From the NCBI GenBank assembly GCA_019240125.1, contig JAFAYW010000318.1, positions 41,147 through 105,146 on the forward strand: a stretch of DNA of 64,000 bases, in the 5' to 3' direction. Source of the DNA: Alphaproteobacteria bacterium (GTDB taxonomy: Bacteria; Pseudomonadota; Alphaproteobacteria; ATCC43930; CGMCC-115725). Positions 41,207 through 50,346 of the stretch are shown here, piece after piece; the first letter of the stretch is position 1; every line of letters starts with the position of its first letter. The notes below the pieces were generated by a model that searched no databases, was not told the DNA's origin, and saw only the letters and a program-made list of their open reading frames with translations. A program made the translations under genes and the position numbers.

Positions 41207-42547
41207 ATGGAAGTAGCAACCGGGCAAACCGCGCCACCGCGCATTCTTGTTGTCGATGACGAACCCGAGCTCCTCGACGAGTTGCAGGAATCTCTTCGGG
41301 TCGGCGGCTGGGATGTCGCAGCCGCCTCGGATGCGGCCATGGCCTGGGAAAAGCTGGATGCCGATGACGGGATAACGGTCGTCCTCAGTGACATCCGGAT
41401 GCCGGGAATGGATGGTCTCAGCCTGGCTAAAAGAATTTGCGATCGCCGTGGCGATTCCAACGCCACCGAGGTTGTACTGCTGACCGGCCATGGCACGCTC
41501 AACGATGCGGCAGAAGCTGTACGGATCGGCGCCTTCGATTTTCTCTCCAAGCCGATCACGCTGAAGGCGCTGCTCGATGCAACGCGAAAAGCCCATGAAG
41601 CGGCCAGCGAAAAGCGCCGCGCCGAAGCAGCCCGCACAGCAACGTTGAACCATCTGAACGCGGACCGCGATCGGCTGGAATCGAAGATTGCGGCCACTGA
41701 GGTCTTGTTGCTCGACATCGCGGAACGCGCGCAGCCTGTGCCTTCGCAGCATTCCGGCACCCCGGCCGCGATTACCAGCGATCGGGGATCGCCCGAGGCG
41801 CCAAATCTCGACGCGATTGACTTGAGTCAGAGCGTCCCGCGCGAATTTTCGCGAATCCTGTCTTATGAAATGCGAACACCTTTAGCTGCGCTCATGGCGG
41901 TGCCGGAGTTGCTTGGCGGCGGTTTGGAACTGTCGGCCGCGGACGTCGCCGACAACCTTGCCATTGTCCGCAATGCCGGGGCGCGCCTCGCGGCGATCGC
42001 CGACGATTTTGTAGAACTGCTGACCCCGGTGAATGATCGCAAACTGCAATACCGCAAGCTTGAGCCCGCCGTTGTTCTGAGCCGGGTCAAAGGTCTGATG
42101 GAAAGCGCGGCTACCGCGGCTACGCAACGGATCGAGGAAAGCGATACGGCGGGCGGCGAAATCGAGACCGACCCCATCATATTGGCAAATGCCTTGGGCC
42201 GTCTCGTGGCCAACGCGATAGCCTGGAACCCGCCAGAACACAACATCTCGCTGTCGGTTTACACCGAGGCCGAGGGCGAGGTGACGTTCGAGGTTGGTGA
42301 TCGCGGCCCCGGAATGTCGGAGGCGGAACTGACGGTGGCGCAACAGCCATTCAGACAGTTGGACATGTCGCTCACGCGGAGCGTCAGCGGCCTCGGTCTG
42401 GGTCTGCCGCTGGTCGATCGCGCGGCGCGCCTGCTGGGTGGCCGATTACGCCTGAATTCAACGCCGGGACGCGGCACGAAAGCGGCGATCATCATGCCGC
42501 GTCATGCGCGTCCCGGTCGGCCAGGTAACCCGATGTGGGCGGGGTGA
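41207..42547 (+). CDS. Receiver-histidine kinase hybrid with Tyr in place of the phospho-acceptor His
   Basis: A 446-residue cytoplasmic protein. Residues 10-130 are an intact receiver domain (ILVVDDEPE, LSDIRMPGMDG, LLTGH, SKPI). A coiled-coil linker follows, then a dimerisation helix reading LSYEMRTPLAALM, where the usual His of the H-box is Tyr (codon TAT at 41864, residue 220). The ATPase domain looks intact (NAIAWNP, GDRGPGMSEAE, GLGLGLPLVD). It could bind ATP but not autophosphorylate in the normal way. It may act as a receiver-controlled scaffold or phosphatase partner. No membrane segment. Confidence 0.85.
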   Translation: MEVATGQTAPPRILVVDDEPELLDELQESLRVGGWDVAAASDAAMAWEKLDADDGITVVLSDIRMPGMDGLSLAKRICDRRGDSNATEVVLLTGHGTLNDAAEAVRIGAFDFLSKPITLKALLDATRKAHEAASEKRRAEAARTATLNHLNADRDRLESKIAATEVLLLDIAERAQPVPSQHSGTPAAITSDRGSPEAPNLDAIDLSQSVPREFSRILSYEMRTPLAALMAVPELLGGGLELSAADVADNLAIVRNAGARLAAIADDFVELLTPVNDRKLQYRKLEPAVVLSRVKGLMESAATAATQRIEESDTAGGEIETDPIILANALGRLVANAIAWNPPEHNISLSVYTEAEGEVTFEVGDRGPGMSEAELTVAQQPFRQLDMSLTRSVSGLGLGLPLVDRAARLLGGRLRLNSTPGRGTKAAIIMPRHARPGRPGNPMWAG

Positions 42548-42729
42548 TGCCGCTTGCCGCAGGATCCGGGGTGCGTCGCGGCGGCGCCGCCGGCGCCATG
42601 AACGTCGAAGAATCCGACCCGGAGAGAACCGGATTGATTCAGCCGGCATGGTGAACGGCTTTTAGGAACTGTTCGTCACGTTTTTGACACCGTGTTTTCC
42701 GCATCTGACGCAGCCAGAAGGGCGATGCG

Positions 42730-44919
42730 ATGCCTATTACGAACTTTAGCCAGCCATTATCGGGCACGGTGCCGCCGACGCGATTGACCTATCGCTACTG
42801 GTGCGTGGTGCTGGTCGCCTGGCTCGTCCTTTCGGGGCTTGCCTTCGGCTGCGGTAAACTCTACGTCGATCGCGTTCACGTGGAGCGACAGGAAGCCGCG
42901 CTTGCCCGCGCCAGTGTCGGCGTTCAGGCACTCGAGCAGGTGATCCTTCGTTCAGTAGGCGTCATGGATAACATCCAGTCGCTGGTTCAGATCCGCGAGA
43001 ACCTGCTGCAAACCGGCAATAAGGAAGGCGCCGAGGCGATCGCCGCTCACATCCGCAGCATTACCGCCAACGAACAATTTGGCGTTCTGCAGGTCTCGAT
43101 GATCGGAGCGGACGGGTGGTTGACCTGGTCATCGATCTCCGGTTCAGCGCCCGTCTGGCTGGGCGATCGCCCACATTTTCTCGCTCACACGAATGGTGAT
43201 CGCGGCATCTACATCAGCAAACCCGTGGTCGGCCGGGTGTCAAAGCGCTGGAGCATGCAGTTCACGCGACGCATGACAAACCCGGACGGCAGCTTCAGGG
43301 GCGTGGCTGTCGTATCCTTCGACCCACTGCACCTCGCCGACACAATGGCGAGCCTGGGATTTGGCGCCAACAGCGTATCTGCCATCTGGAGCATTCCCGA
43401 GGGGGAACTGGTATCGCGCAGCAAGGACGCCGACAAGTTGCTCGGCCGCCCAGCCGATCCCGACCTTCCGGCGCTCGTTGCCGCAAAGAAAGCGCCCAGC
43501 GGTGTCCATGTCATCACCAGCTCGGTCGACGGGCGTCGCTTGTTCCAAGCTTACCGCGTCGTGGGCCAATTGCCGTTTGTGGCAACAGTGTCCCTCGATG
43601 CGGTGCACGAGCTGAACGAGGAGGACATGCTGTCGACGTGGGTGTTCCTCGCCGCTGCCGGGTTTACCCTCTTCGTTGGAGCGGTCATCGCCTTGTTTGT
43701 CATGTCGGCGGCGAGACGGCGTTCAGGGATGCAGCTCGAGCTTGTCCGCAAGGAAGCCGAGGTTACGGAACGCGCCCGCAACCGGATCGCGGAATTGCTG
43801 TCGGGTCTCCCGGCCGCGGTTTACGGTGTCAATCTGACGGAAGATGGCGCGGTCCAGGGTTTCAGTATAACCGACACGGCTCAACGCCTGACCGGGTGGA
43901 GCAGCGATGAGCTTGAATCCCGCGATGATTGGGAAGGCAGGGCGCGGGATCTTACAGAGGCCGACTGGCATGCCTACCACCACAAGATCATTTCCGAAGG
44001 CGATGCCAGTATCGAGTATAGCTTTGTCCGACCCGATGGAACGGTGGTGTGGCTCCGCGATCAGGCTCGCGTGGTGAAGGGAACGGAAGCGAGCGGCGCC
44101 TGGGTCGTCGGGTATGTCTCCGACATCACTCGCGAGCGGGCCATCCAGACGCAAGCATTCACGACATCAAAGCTCGCGACGCTCGGCGAGATGGCGACGG
44201 GCCTGGCGCATGAGTTGAATCAGCCAATCGCTACAATGGCCTTGGCGGCGGAAAACGCGGCAAACGCCCTCGAGCATAGGGGCGCTGAGGCCATACAGTT
44301 CGCTCTGCAGCGAATGGAGCGCATCACCGGTCAGGCGGCGCGCGCGCGCGCCATTGTCGACCACCTGCGCATCTTTGGTCGCCAGCCAAACGATGAGACC
44401 GGCCCCATCGCCCTGAAGTCGGTGGTCGATGGCGCGCTGACCCTGGTTGAAAGCGCCTTGCGCAGCTCTAGTGTGAAGGTTGACGTTGAGGTCCCGGACA
44501 ACCTGCCCTTGGTGCTGGCGCAGGTGGTGTTGGCCGAACACGTGGTGGTTAACCTTATCTTGAATGCCCGCGACGCGATGGAAGCCAATCCGCCGGAACG
44601 ATTGCGGCACCTGGCGATTAACGCGCGGCACGACCCACTTGCCGAAACGGTTGTTTTGACCATTCAGGATACCGGGCCGGGTGTACCTGCCTCGTTGCTC
44701 GACCGGATCTTTGAGCCGTTCTTCACGACCAAGGAGGTGGGAAAGGGGACGGGGCTTGGCCTGTCACTGTGTCATGGGCTGATGAACTCGTTCGATGGCA
44801 GCATTTCGGTGGCCAACGCGACGGATGGTGGCGCTGTCTTTGCCGCGGTATTCCGCTGTGCCGGTGTCTCGCAAGACGATGCCGATGCGCCGGCGCCGCG
44901 CGCTGTAGTGGCCGCTTAG
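42730..44919 (+). CDS. Membrane sensor histidine kinase (Cache-PAS-HisKA-ATPase)
   Basis: A 729-residue kinase. One transmembrane helix lies at about residues 25-45, followed by a periplasmic double-Cache-like sensor domain (about 55-295) and a second helix at about 302-326. A PAS domain spans about 355-470 with YVSDITRERA at its end. A HisKA segment with the acceptor His is in GLAHELNQPIATM, and the ATPase has NLILNARDAME and DTGPGVP. The layout and the HELNQP box resemble DctB/NtrB-type kinases. The response regulator at 44935 is 15 bases downstream and is the likely partner. The Cache domain suggests sensing of a small external metabolite; the ligand is unknown. Confidence 0.9.
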   Translation: MPITNFSQPLSGTVPPTRLTYRYWCVVLVAWLVLSGLAFGCGKLYVDRVHVERQEAALARASVGVQALEQVILRSVGVMDNIQSLVQIRENLLQTGNKEGAEAIAAHIRSITANEQFGVLQVSMIGADGWLTWSSISGSAPVWLGDRPHFLAHTNGDRGIYISKPVVGRVSKRWSMQFTRRMTNPDGSFRGVAVVSFDPLHLADTMASLGFGANSVSAIWSIPEGELVSRSKDADKLLGRPADPDLPALVAAKKAPSGVHVITSSVDGRRLFQAYRVVGQLPFVATVSLDAVHELNEEDMLSTWVFLAAAGFTLFVGAVIALFVMSAARRRSGMQLELVRKEAEVTERARNRIAELLSGLPAAVYGVNLTEDGAVQGFSITDTAQRLTGWSSDELESRDDWEGRARDLTEADWHAYHHKIISEGDASIEYSFVRPDGTVVWLRDQARVVKGTEASGAWVVGYVSDITRERAIQTQAFTTSKLATLGEMATGLAHELNQPIATMALAAENAANALEHRGAEAIQFALQRMERITGQAARARAIVDHLRIFGRQPNDETGPIALKSVVDGALTLVESALRSSSVKVDVEVPDNLPLVLAQVVLAEHVVVNLILNARDAMEANPPERLRHLAINARHDPLAETVVLTIQDTGPGVPASLLDRIFEPFFTTKEVGKGTGLGLSLCHGLMNSFDGSISVANATDGGAVFAAVFRCAGVSQDDADAPAPRAVVAA

Positions 44920-44934
44920 AACGGGGGAACTGAG

Positions 44935-45633
44935 GTGAGCGATACTGTCATTCTGGTCGATGATGAGCCGGATTTCACCGACGAGCTCGGGCTCTTCCTC
45001 GAGCCGCACGGCGTACACTGCATCCCGGTCGCCGATCCGGCGGAACTGGTGCCGCTGCTGCAGGCAACGCACGCCGATCTCGTTGTCCTCGACCAGCGCC
45101 TTGGCAGTACCACGGGCATGCAGGTACTGAAGGAGGTGAGGGCGGTGTCACCCGTTCCCTGCATCATCCTCACCGGTCATGATGACCCGATCGATCGTAT
45201 CGTCGGGCTTGAGCTCGGTGCGGATGACTACATCCACAAAGGCGCTATGCCGCGCGAGATACTGGCACGGATTCGAGCCGTGCTGCGGCGGGCCCGCAAC
45301 GTTATCGCGACTGCTGCAAATATCGCCAATGGTTGGGAATTCCGGCAGGATGAGCGGGAGCTGTATCAGCCGGACGGCTCCCGCTGCAGTCTGACTTCGG
45401 CCGAATTTACCCTGTTGCAAAAGCTGATCGATGCGCGCGGCGAACCGGTAAACCGGGATGTTCTGACAGAAGCGGTGTTCAATCGCCCATACCGCGCCGG
45501 TGACCGGGCAATCGATGGGCTGATTGTGCGGCTGCGGCGCATCGTGGAACCCGACCAGGCCAATCCGACTGTCATAAAATCGGCGCGGCAACAGGGCTAT
45601 GTCTTTACGGGGTTTGCATCGCAGATGCGGTAA
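44935..45633 (+). CDS. OmpR-type response regulator
   Basis: A 232-residue regulator starting at GTG after GGGGGAAC. The receiver domain (1-120) has VDDEPD, phospho-acceptor VVLDQRLG and DYIHKGA with the conserved Lys. The C-terminal winged helix (about 135-230) has SLTSAEFTLLQKLIDARGEPV-type and GDRAIDGLIVRLRRIVEP segments. It is paired with the sensor kinase just upstream. Target genes are not visible. Confidence 0.92.
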   Translation: MSDTVILVDDEPDFTDELGLFLEPHGVHCIPVADPAELVPLLQATHADLVVLDQRLGSTTGMQVLKEVRAVSPVPCIILTGHDDPIDRIVGLELGADDYIHKGAMPREILARIRAVLRRARNVIATAANIANGWEFRQDERELYQPDGSRCSLTSAEFTLLQKLIDARGEPVNRDVLTEAVFNRPYRAGDRAIDGLIVRLRRIVEPDQANPTVIKSARQQGYVFTGFASQMR

Positions 45634-45683
45634 CTGCACAGGCCCCGGCGGACCCGCGGCGGATGCTGCGGGTCTGGTGACAA

Positions 45684-45697
45684 AAGTCGACACAATC
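45684..45697 (+). promoter_or_regulatory. AAGTCGACACAATC element upstream of the GGDEF-EAL gene
   Basis: Matches 41135-41148 in 13 of 14 bases and lies 79 bases before the start at 45776, in the intergenic gap after the response regulator. It contains GTCGAC. Confidence 0.35.
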
Positions 45698-45775
45698 AAA
45701 CGAGCGCCAGACGCGGCGGCGGCTCATGTTGCATGGATCGTAAGCCCGATCCATCCAGTGTGAGCGGAGCGCCCT

Positions 45776-47896
45776 GTGCCGCAACTCTCTTCCATCCGTA
45801 CCCGGCTGAACCTGTTCGTCGGCGTCTTCACAATCATTGTGATTGGCATTGCGGTCACCAGCATGCTCAGTCTGAATGTCGCCGATCAGGAAGCGCAGGC
45901 GCTGCATCGGAAGTGGCTTGCCGGCACCGCGATGCTGGGGGAGCTCAGTGACCAGCTCGCCGAGTTTCGCATGGCCGAAGTGAACCGAGCGCTGACGTCG
46001 GACAACGACTTGCGGGCGCAGGCGGAACTGGAGGCGAGCGAACATGCGAGCACGCTTGAAAACCTCGAAGTGGAAGTGGCGGACCTCCAGGCAGAGGCAT
46101 TGAAGGCCGCCCTCAACTCATTCCGCGAGGCGTGGCAAGCATATCAAACACAGCATGCCGCATGGCTCGCGCAAGGGAGTGACACAAAGGATGTCGATCA
46201 GGCGCAATATGGCGGCGAGGCTCATCGTCTTTATAAGCTGGCCGATATCGCCGTCGACCGCCTGAAGGACGCAAATATCGCGGCGGCGGATGCCAGTGCC
46301 GAGGTTGTCAGTCATGTCGCGCATCGGACGACCCTGGCGGCGACGGGAATTTGCATCGCAGCGATCGCGGCGGCCTTCTGGATAACGGTGCAGCTCCGGC
46401 GGCGGGTGACGTGTCCGCTCGAGACTATCACCCGGGCGCTGTCGGGCCTGGCGGCGGGTGATCGCGAGATCCATTTCCCCCAGATTGATCGCTGCGACGA
46501 GCTCGGAGAGCTGGCCCGCGCCTTCGAGATCTTCCGCGCCAACGCCGCGGCGCTCGAGATGGCGCATGAGGCAACCCGCGCGGCGGAAGACGAGGCGCTT
46601 GCTCAAGCCCGGCATGATTCGCTGACCGGGCTGCCCAATCGCCGCGTATTCGCCGCCGACCTCGAGGCGGCGATCAGCCGGACGCGCCGCGGAACGGCCA
46701 GCTATTCCGTTTTGCTGATCGACCTGGATCATTTCAAGCCGGTCAATGACATCTTTGGCCATCCGGCGGGTGACGAGGTCCTGTGCGAGGTCGCCCGTCG
46801 GCTGCAAGCCACGATCCGGCAGACCGATACGGCGGTCCGTCTCGGTGGTGACGAATTCGCGGTGATCGCCGAGGGCACAACCGACCCGAAATCGAACGTG
46901 AAGACGGCTATCCGATTGGCCGATCGCATCCTTCGTCGCATTCGCGAACCGATCACGATCGGCTCGGATGTTGTCGAGATCGGCGCCAGTATAGGGATCG
47001 CACTGTGTCGCTCGGAAAACAGCGATGCTCAGAGCCTGCTGCACGAGGCCGATGTTGCGATGTATCGGGCCAAACGTGATGGCAAGGGAGTATTCCGCTT
47101 TTTCGAACCGAGCATGGACGCCGAACTGCGTGAGCGGGCGGCTCTCGAAGCCGACCTTAAGCGCGCCGTACAAAGCGGGGAAATTCATCCCTATTATCAG
47201 CCGCTGGTCGATATTCGCAAGAATTACATCTGCGGGTTCGAGGTGCTGGCGCGGTGGAGCCATCCGATTAATGGCGCGGTCGCTCCCGACGTCTTCATCC
47301 CGCTGGCCGAGCAGCTGGGACTGATGAGTGATCTTACGGAGTCATTGCTGCGGCAGGCCTGCCATGATGCGGCCTCCTGGCGGGATGACATCAGGATGTC
47401 GTTTAACATCTCGCCGGTGCAGCTGAGGGATGCGCATCTTGCGGACACAATCCTGTCGATCCTCGCCGAGGAGAGCTTTCCGCCCCGCCGCCTGGAAATC
47501 GAGATTACAGAAACCGCCCTATTCGGCGACATCGACGTCGCCAAAGATACCCTGACGCGACTGCAGAATGCCGGGGTGACAGTGGCGCTGGATGATTTCG
47601 GGACCGGCTACTCGACATTGTATTATTTGCGTGCGCTGAAATTCGACAAATTGAAGATTGACCGGTCCTTCGTCATGGGCATGCAGGACAGCCGCAAAAG
47701 CGAGAAGATCGTCGAGGCTGTCCTCGGGTTGGCGAAAAACCTGCACCTGACGACGGTAGCCGAGGGCATTGAGAACCCGGCGGTGCTGCGCCAGCTCGCG
47801 GGTCATGGTTGCGAGTACGGTCAGGGCTATTATTTCGGCCGCGCCATGCCGGCGGATGATGCATTCGCCGCGCTGCAAACGGAAATGGCGGCATAG
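45776..47896 (+). CDS. Membrane HAMP-GGDEF-EAL protein (c-di-GMP turnover)
   Basis: A 706-residue protein starting at GTG. Two transmembrane helices (about 13-33 and 181-205) enclose a helical periplasmic sensor; a HAMP domain follows (about 206-260). The GGDEF domain (about 280-440) has an intact RLGGDEF and an RQTD product-inhibition site five residues before it. The EAL domain (about 455-700) has EVLARW instead of EALLRW, NISPVQL, EITETAL, DDFGTGYSTL and KIDRSFV. Both activities appear chemically possible. Its place after chemotaxis and two-component genes suits control of the motile-to-sessile switch. Confidence 0.93.
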   Translation: MPQLSSIRTRLNLFVGVFTIIVIGIAVTSMLSLNVADQEAQALHRKWLAGTAMLGELSDQLAEFRMAEVNRALTSDNDLRAQAELEASEHASTLENLEVEVADLQAEALKAALNSFREAWQAYQTQHAAWLAQGSDTKDVDQAQYGGEAHRLYKLADIAVDRLKDANIAAADASAEVVSHVAHRTTLAATGICIAAIAAAFWITVQLRRRVTCPLETITRALSGLAAGDREIHFPQIDRCDELGELARAFEIFRANAAALEMAHEATRAAEDEALAQARHDSLTGLPNRRVFAADLEAAISRTRRGTASYSVLLIDLDHFKPVNDIFGHPAGDEVLCEVARRLQATIRQTDTAVRLGGDEFAVIAEGTTDPKSNVKTAIRLADRILRRIREPITIGSDVVEIGASIGIALCRSENSDAQSLLHEADVAMYRAKRDGKGVFRFFEPSMDAELRERAALEADLKRAVQSGEIHPYYQPLVDIRKNYICGFEVLARWSHPINGAVAPDVFIPLAEQLGLMSDLTESLLRQACHDAASWRDDIRMSFNISPVQLRDAHLADTILSILAEESFPPRRLEIEITETALFGDIDVAKDTLTRLQNAGVTVALDDFGTGYSTLYYLRALKFDKLKIDRSFVMGMQDSRKSEKIVEAVLGLAKNLHLTTVAEGIENPAVLRQLAGHGCEYGQGYYFGRAMPADDAFAALQTEMAA

Positions 47897-47928
47897 GCGG
47901 CGTGTGCCTCAGTATCCGCAGCGGCAGC

Positions 47929-48783
47929 CTAACGTCCGAGGACGCGATCCAAGGTTTTGATCGCGTTGTCCGGCGCGGGCGGCGTCTCCGCCTCTGCGGC
48001 CGCGAGGCGTTCGTAATGACGCGCTATCGCGGCGTAGATATCGCCCGCAGGGGTGCCGCCGCCGAGGAAATCGGAGATTTCTTCCATCTCCGCGACCCAG
48101 CGATAAGCCTTGTCGTACATGCGCGGTACGCTGGCGCCGAGATATTTGATCAGCTGTGGCTGGCTCGAAGACAATTCGGCGATCAATGCCTCGGCGCAGC
48201 CGAACCTGGCGGCACCCAGCATCATCGCCGAGCCGAGTGCGGTGATCCCCTTGGTGATGCCGGCATATGACATCTTCAGCCCCGAGGCGGCCCCGATCGG
48301 CCCATCGATGATGCGCCAATCGATCCCCCAATCGCGCAGCACCGCGGTTTCGGCGACCGCAGGCCCCGAGGCGTAAATGGCTGGGCTGTAGCCGTCGCGC
48401 GGTGGTCCGCCAATGATGCCGGCATCGACGAACTTGGCGTCTGTCGGCGCGATGACAGCGGCGACCCGCTCGGCGGTTTGCGGGCTGATCGCGTTGCAAT
48501 CGACGTAGACCGGCTTTTTCGCTAGCGCGGTCAGCGTCGGCGCCAGCCGCCGTGCCAGGTTTTCGGCTTCGCCGGGCGGGAGGATCGAGAGAAAGAAATC
48601 TGCACCATCGAGCAGCGTCTGTTCATCGGCGGCCGGCTGCATCCCGGCTGCACGGGCTCGCTCGGTACTGGCCGGACTGCGGCCCGACAACAATGTGCGC
48701 ACTTCAGCGCCGCGTTCATGCAGACGCTTGCCAACACCCGATCCCATGCTGCCCTGGGCCATAATAGCGACGATGATGCCCAT
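47929..48783 (-). CDS. NAD(P)-dependent oxidoreductase, 6-phosphogluconate dehydrogenase-like
   Basis: A 284-residue protein with an N-terminal Rossmann fold (IIVAIMAQGSMGSGVGKRL) and a C-terminal helical domain. It has the segment FVDAGIIGGPP and SGLKMSYAGITKGITALGSA, where the Lys sits in the position of the catalytic Lys of beta-hydroxyacid dehydrogenases. This matches the DUF1932-containing branch. The substrate is not clear. It is convergent with the GGDEF-EAL gene and unrelated to motility. Confidence 0.85.
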   Translation of the reverse strand: MGIIVAIMAQGSMGSGVGKRLHERGAEVRTLLSGRSPASTERARAAGMQPAADEQTLLDGADFFLSILPPGEAENLARRLAPTLTALAKKPVYVDCNAISPQTAERVAAVIAPTDAKFVDAGIIGGPPRDGYSPAIYASGPAVAETAVLRDWGIDWRIIDGPIGAASGLKMSYAGITKGITALGSAMMLGAARFGCAEALIAELSSSQPQLIKYLGASVPRMYDKAYRWVAEMEEISDFLGGGTPAGDIYAAIARHYERLAAAEAETPPAPDNAIKTLDRVLGR

Positions 48784-48902
48784 CCCACGCTCTCCTGTCG
48801 TGCCGGTGGATCACCTTAGCAAATCAGAAGGTGGCTGGGGCGTTGGTATCACAGGGCACAGCTGATCGTGGCGATGCCCGAGTTGACGGAATTCGATAAA
48901 GC

Positions 48903-49232
48903 CTACGCGGCCAACCCAGCGGCGGCTTTGACCGCGGACCATAACGCATCCACGGCAGCGTTGACCGCGTTTTGAACGACAATTTGCGAATCTACATCTA
49001 CTTCCTCAGCCAGGAGAAACAGAATGGCACTCTGATCTTTCAATAGGTCCTGCGCCTCGGCTTCACTGAGCTGTCCAGATTCGAGCTGAAGCGCGATGTT
49101 GCTCGCATTCTGCAACACTTGCTGAAGGTCAGCGGTAAAGTCGTGCTGAATCTTTTTCCATGTATTGCCAGCCGCGTTTGCCGCTGCATTAAGGACTGCT
49201 TTTCCGACAGCGCTTATATCGAACCTTGCCAC
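48903..49232 (-). CDS. Small helical protein of a minus-strand cell-wall-type block
   Basis: A 109-residue protein starting at GTG with GGGGAG 8 bases upstream; the open frame extends further but without a ribosome site. It is predicted to be almost entirely helical, with a repetitive Ala/Asn pattern and an amphipathic C-terminus (NAVNAAVDALWSAVKAAAG). No known domain was recognised. It is last of a four-gene run (51075 down to 48903) with short gaps of 25-44 bases. A role as a partner or immunity-like factor of the upstream hydrolases is only a guess. Confidence 0.6.
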   Translation of the reverse strand: MARFDISAVGKAVLNAAANAAGNTWKKIQHDFTADLQQVLQNASNIALQLESGQLSEAEAQDLLKDQSAILFLLAEEVDVDSQIVVQNAVNAAVDALWSAVKAAAGLAA

Positions 49233-49266
49233 GGTGCGCTCTCCCCAGATGACACAAGAGAAAAAT

Positions 49267-49719
49267 CTACATTCCCGCCTTTTTGTCATTTTCAGTGCGG
49301 ATGACGATGGCAAATGCTAAATCTATATCCTGCTGTTTCTGCGTCACGAAAGCGGGCGACAACGTGGTATTATCGCGGTGGAGGGTTTCCAGACCGTGCA
49401 CAATCTCAATAACCTTATTCACCTGCGCAATGGAGGCAGCATTGTTCTCGTGGGATGACGATAAAACAGCCAAGTGGTTCATATCCACGTCGACTTTATT
49501 GTAATTAGCGATATTCCCCTTATAAGTAATATCAGTTCCTATGGGCGGATTTCTCAAATTTTGTAACAACGTACTTATCTCTTTTTCAGTGCTGACCGCC
49601 GCTTGCACGAAATTGTCGTCGTAATCGCTTACAAGTTTGATATGACAGGCGCTGACAACTAACAGCACGAGGCCCAATGGAGCTACTCGGTGCAGGACAC
49701 CGGCAAGATTTTGGCGCAT
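49267..49719 (-). CDS. Small lipoprotein, unknown function
   Basis: A 150-residue protein with a lipoprotein signal: hydrophobic LGLVLLVVSAC with Cys at about residue 25. The mature part is helical and polar with no recognised domain (STEKEISTLLQNLRNPPIG, IAQVNKVIEIVHGLETL). Its DNA is noticeably richer in A/T than its surroundings, especially 49490-49610, suggesting recent acquisition. It sits between a lysozyme-like gene and the small helical protein. Confidence 0.7.
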   Translation of the reverse strand: MRQNLAGVLHRVAPLGLVLLVVSACHIKLVSDYDDNFVQAAVSTEKEISTLLQNLRNPPIGTDITYKGNIANYNKVDVDMNHLAVLSSSHENNAASIAQVNKVIEIVHGLETLHRDNTTLSPAFVTQKQQDIDLAFAIVIRTENDKKAGM

Positions 49720-49763
49720 GCCACAACTCCCGCGAACGTTCTATAAGCGACTTCACGCTTCTT

Positions 49764-50321
49764 CTAGGTCGGAAGCAACAAAGCCTGAAACTCCGCGACC
49801 GCGTCGCGCCGCAGCCACTCGTCGATCTCGTGCCGCTTCACGGGACCGTGGTGATTGACGGTACGGCGCAGAAGCCGCGCCACATATTCCATCGCCAGCT
49901 GATGGTCCTGCTTCATCGCCGCCTGGAATTTCGTACCATCTGTCGAGCCAACCTTGCTGAGCACCAGGTTCTTCAGTTCAGGCCCGAAGGCCATGGAGTC
50001 TGCGCTGACCTGGAAGGCGCCTGCCTCCATTGTGTCGGGTGTGTCGGAAGATGGATTGGTGGTATCGACGCCGGCGTCCCAATGCCAGGACGATTCGAAA
50101 CCCGCGAGAACGCGCATGACCTCAAGCAGAGCGGCTCGCCGATGTTGCAGGCTCTGCCAAGGCCCCAGCACGCCGACGACGTTCGTATAAATATCGTGGC
50201 TCTCGTTCTTCTCGAAAATGTCGTCGGGCGCTTTCCTGCCCCAATCAACTAGCTGTTGAAGGAAGCTATCCGGCGGAATGCCTCGGTTGAGCACTTCCTG
50301 CTTTGTCGCGTCAAACGCCAT
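49764..50321 (-). CDS. Lysozyme-like putative muralytic protein
   Basis: A protein of about 185 residues. Its centre has LAGFESSWHWDAGVD followed by EAGAFQVSADSM, a pattern like the catalytic Glu and substrate-binding loop of lysozyme/transglycosylase-type enzymes (ESSW then GAFQVS). No signal peptide is visible. The ATG at 50321 has GGGAGG just upstream and is preferred over 50339. It lies 25 bases after the glycoside-hydrolase-like gene. Enzymatic activity is an inference from this short pattern. Confidence 0.6.
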   Translation of the reverse strand: MAFDATKQEVLNRGIPPDSFLQQLVDWGRKAPDDIFEKNESHDIYTNVVGVLGPWQSLQHRRAALLEVMRVLAGFESSWHWDAGVDTTNPSSDTPDTMEAGAFQVSADSMAFGPELKNLVLSKVGSTDGTKFQAAMKQDHQLAMEYVARLLRRTVNHHGPVKRHEIDEWLRRDAVAEFQALLLPT

Positions 50322-50346
50322 GCGGGCCTCCCTGGGCATCCTTTGA

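Noticed and set aside
48903..49313. Longer start (49313) for the small helical protein
   Set aside because: The extension lacks a ribosome site and overlaps the end of the lipoprotein gene; GTG 49232 has GGGGAG at good spacing.
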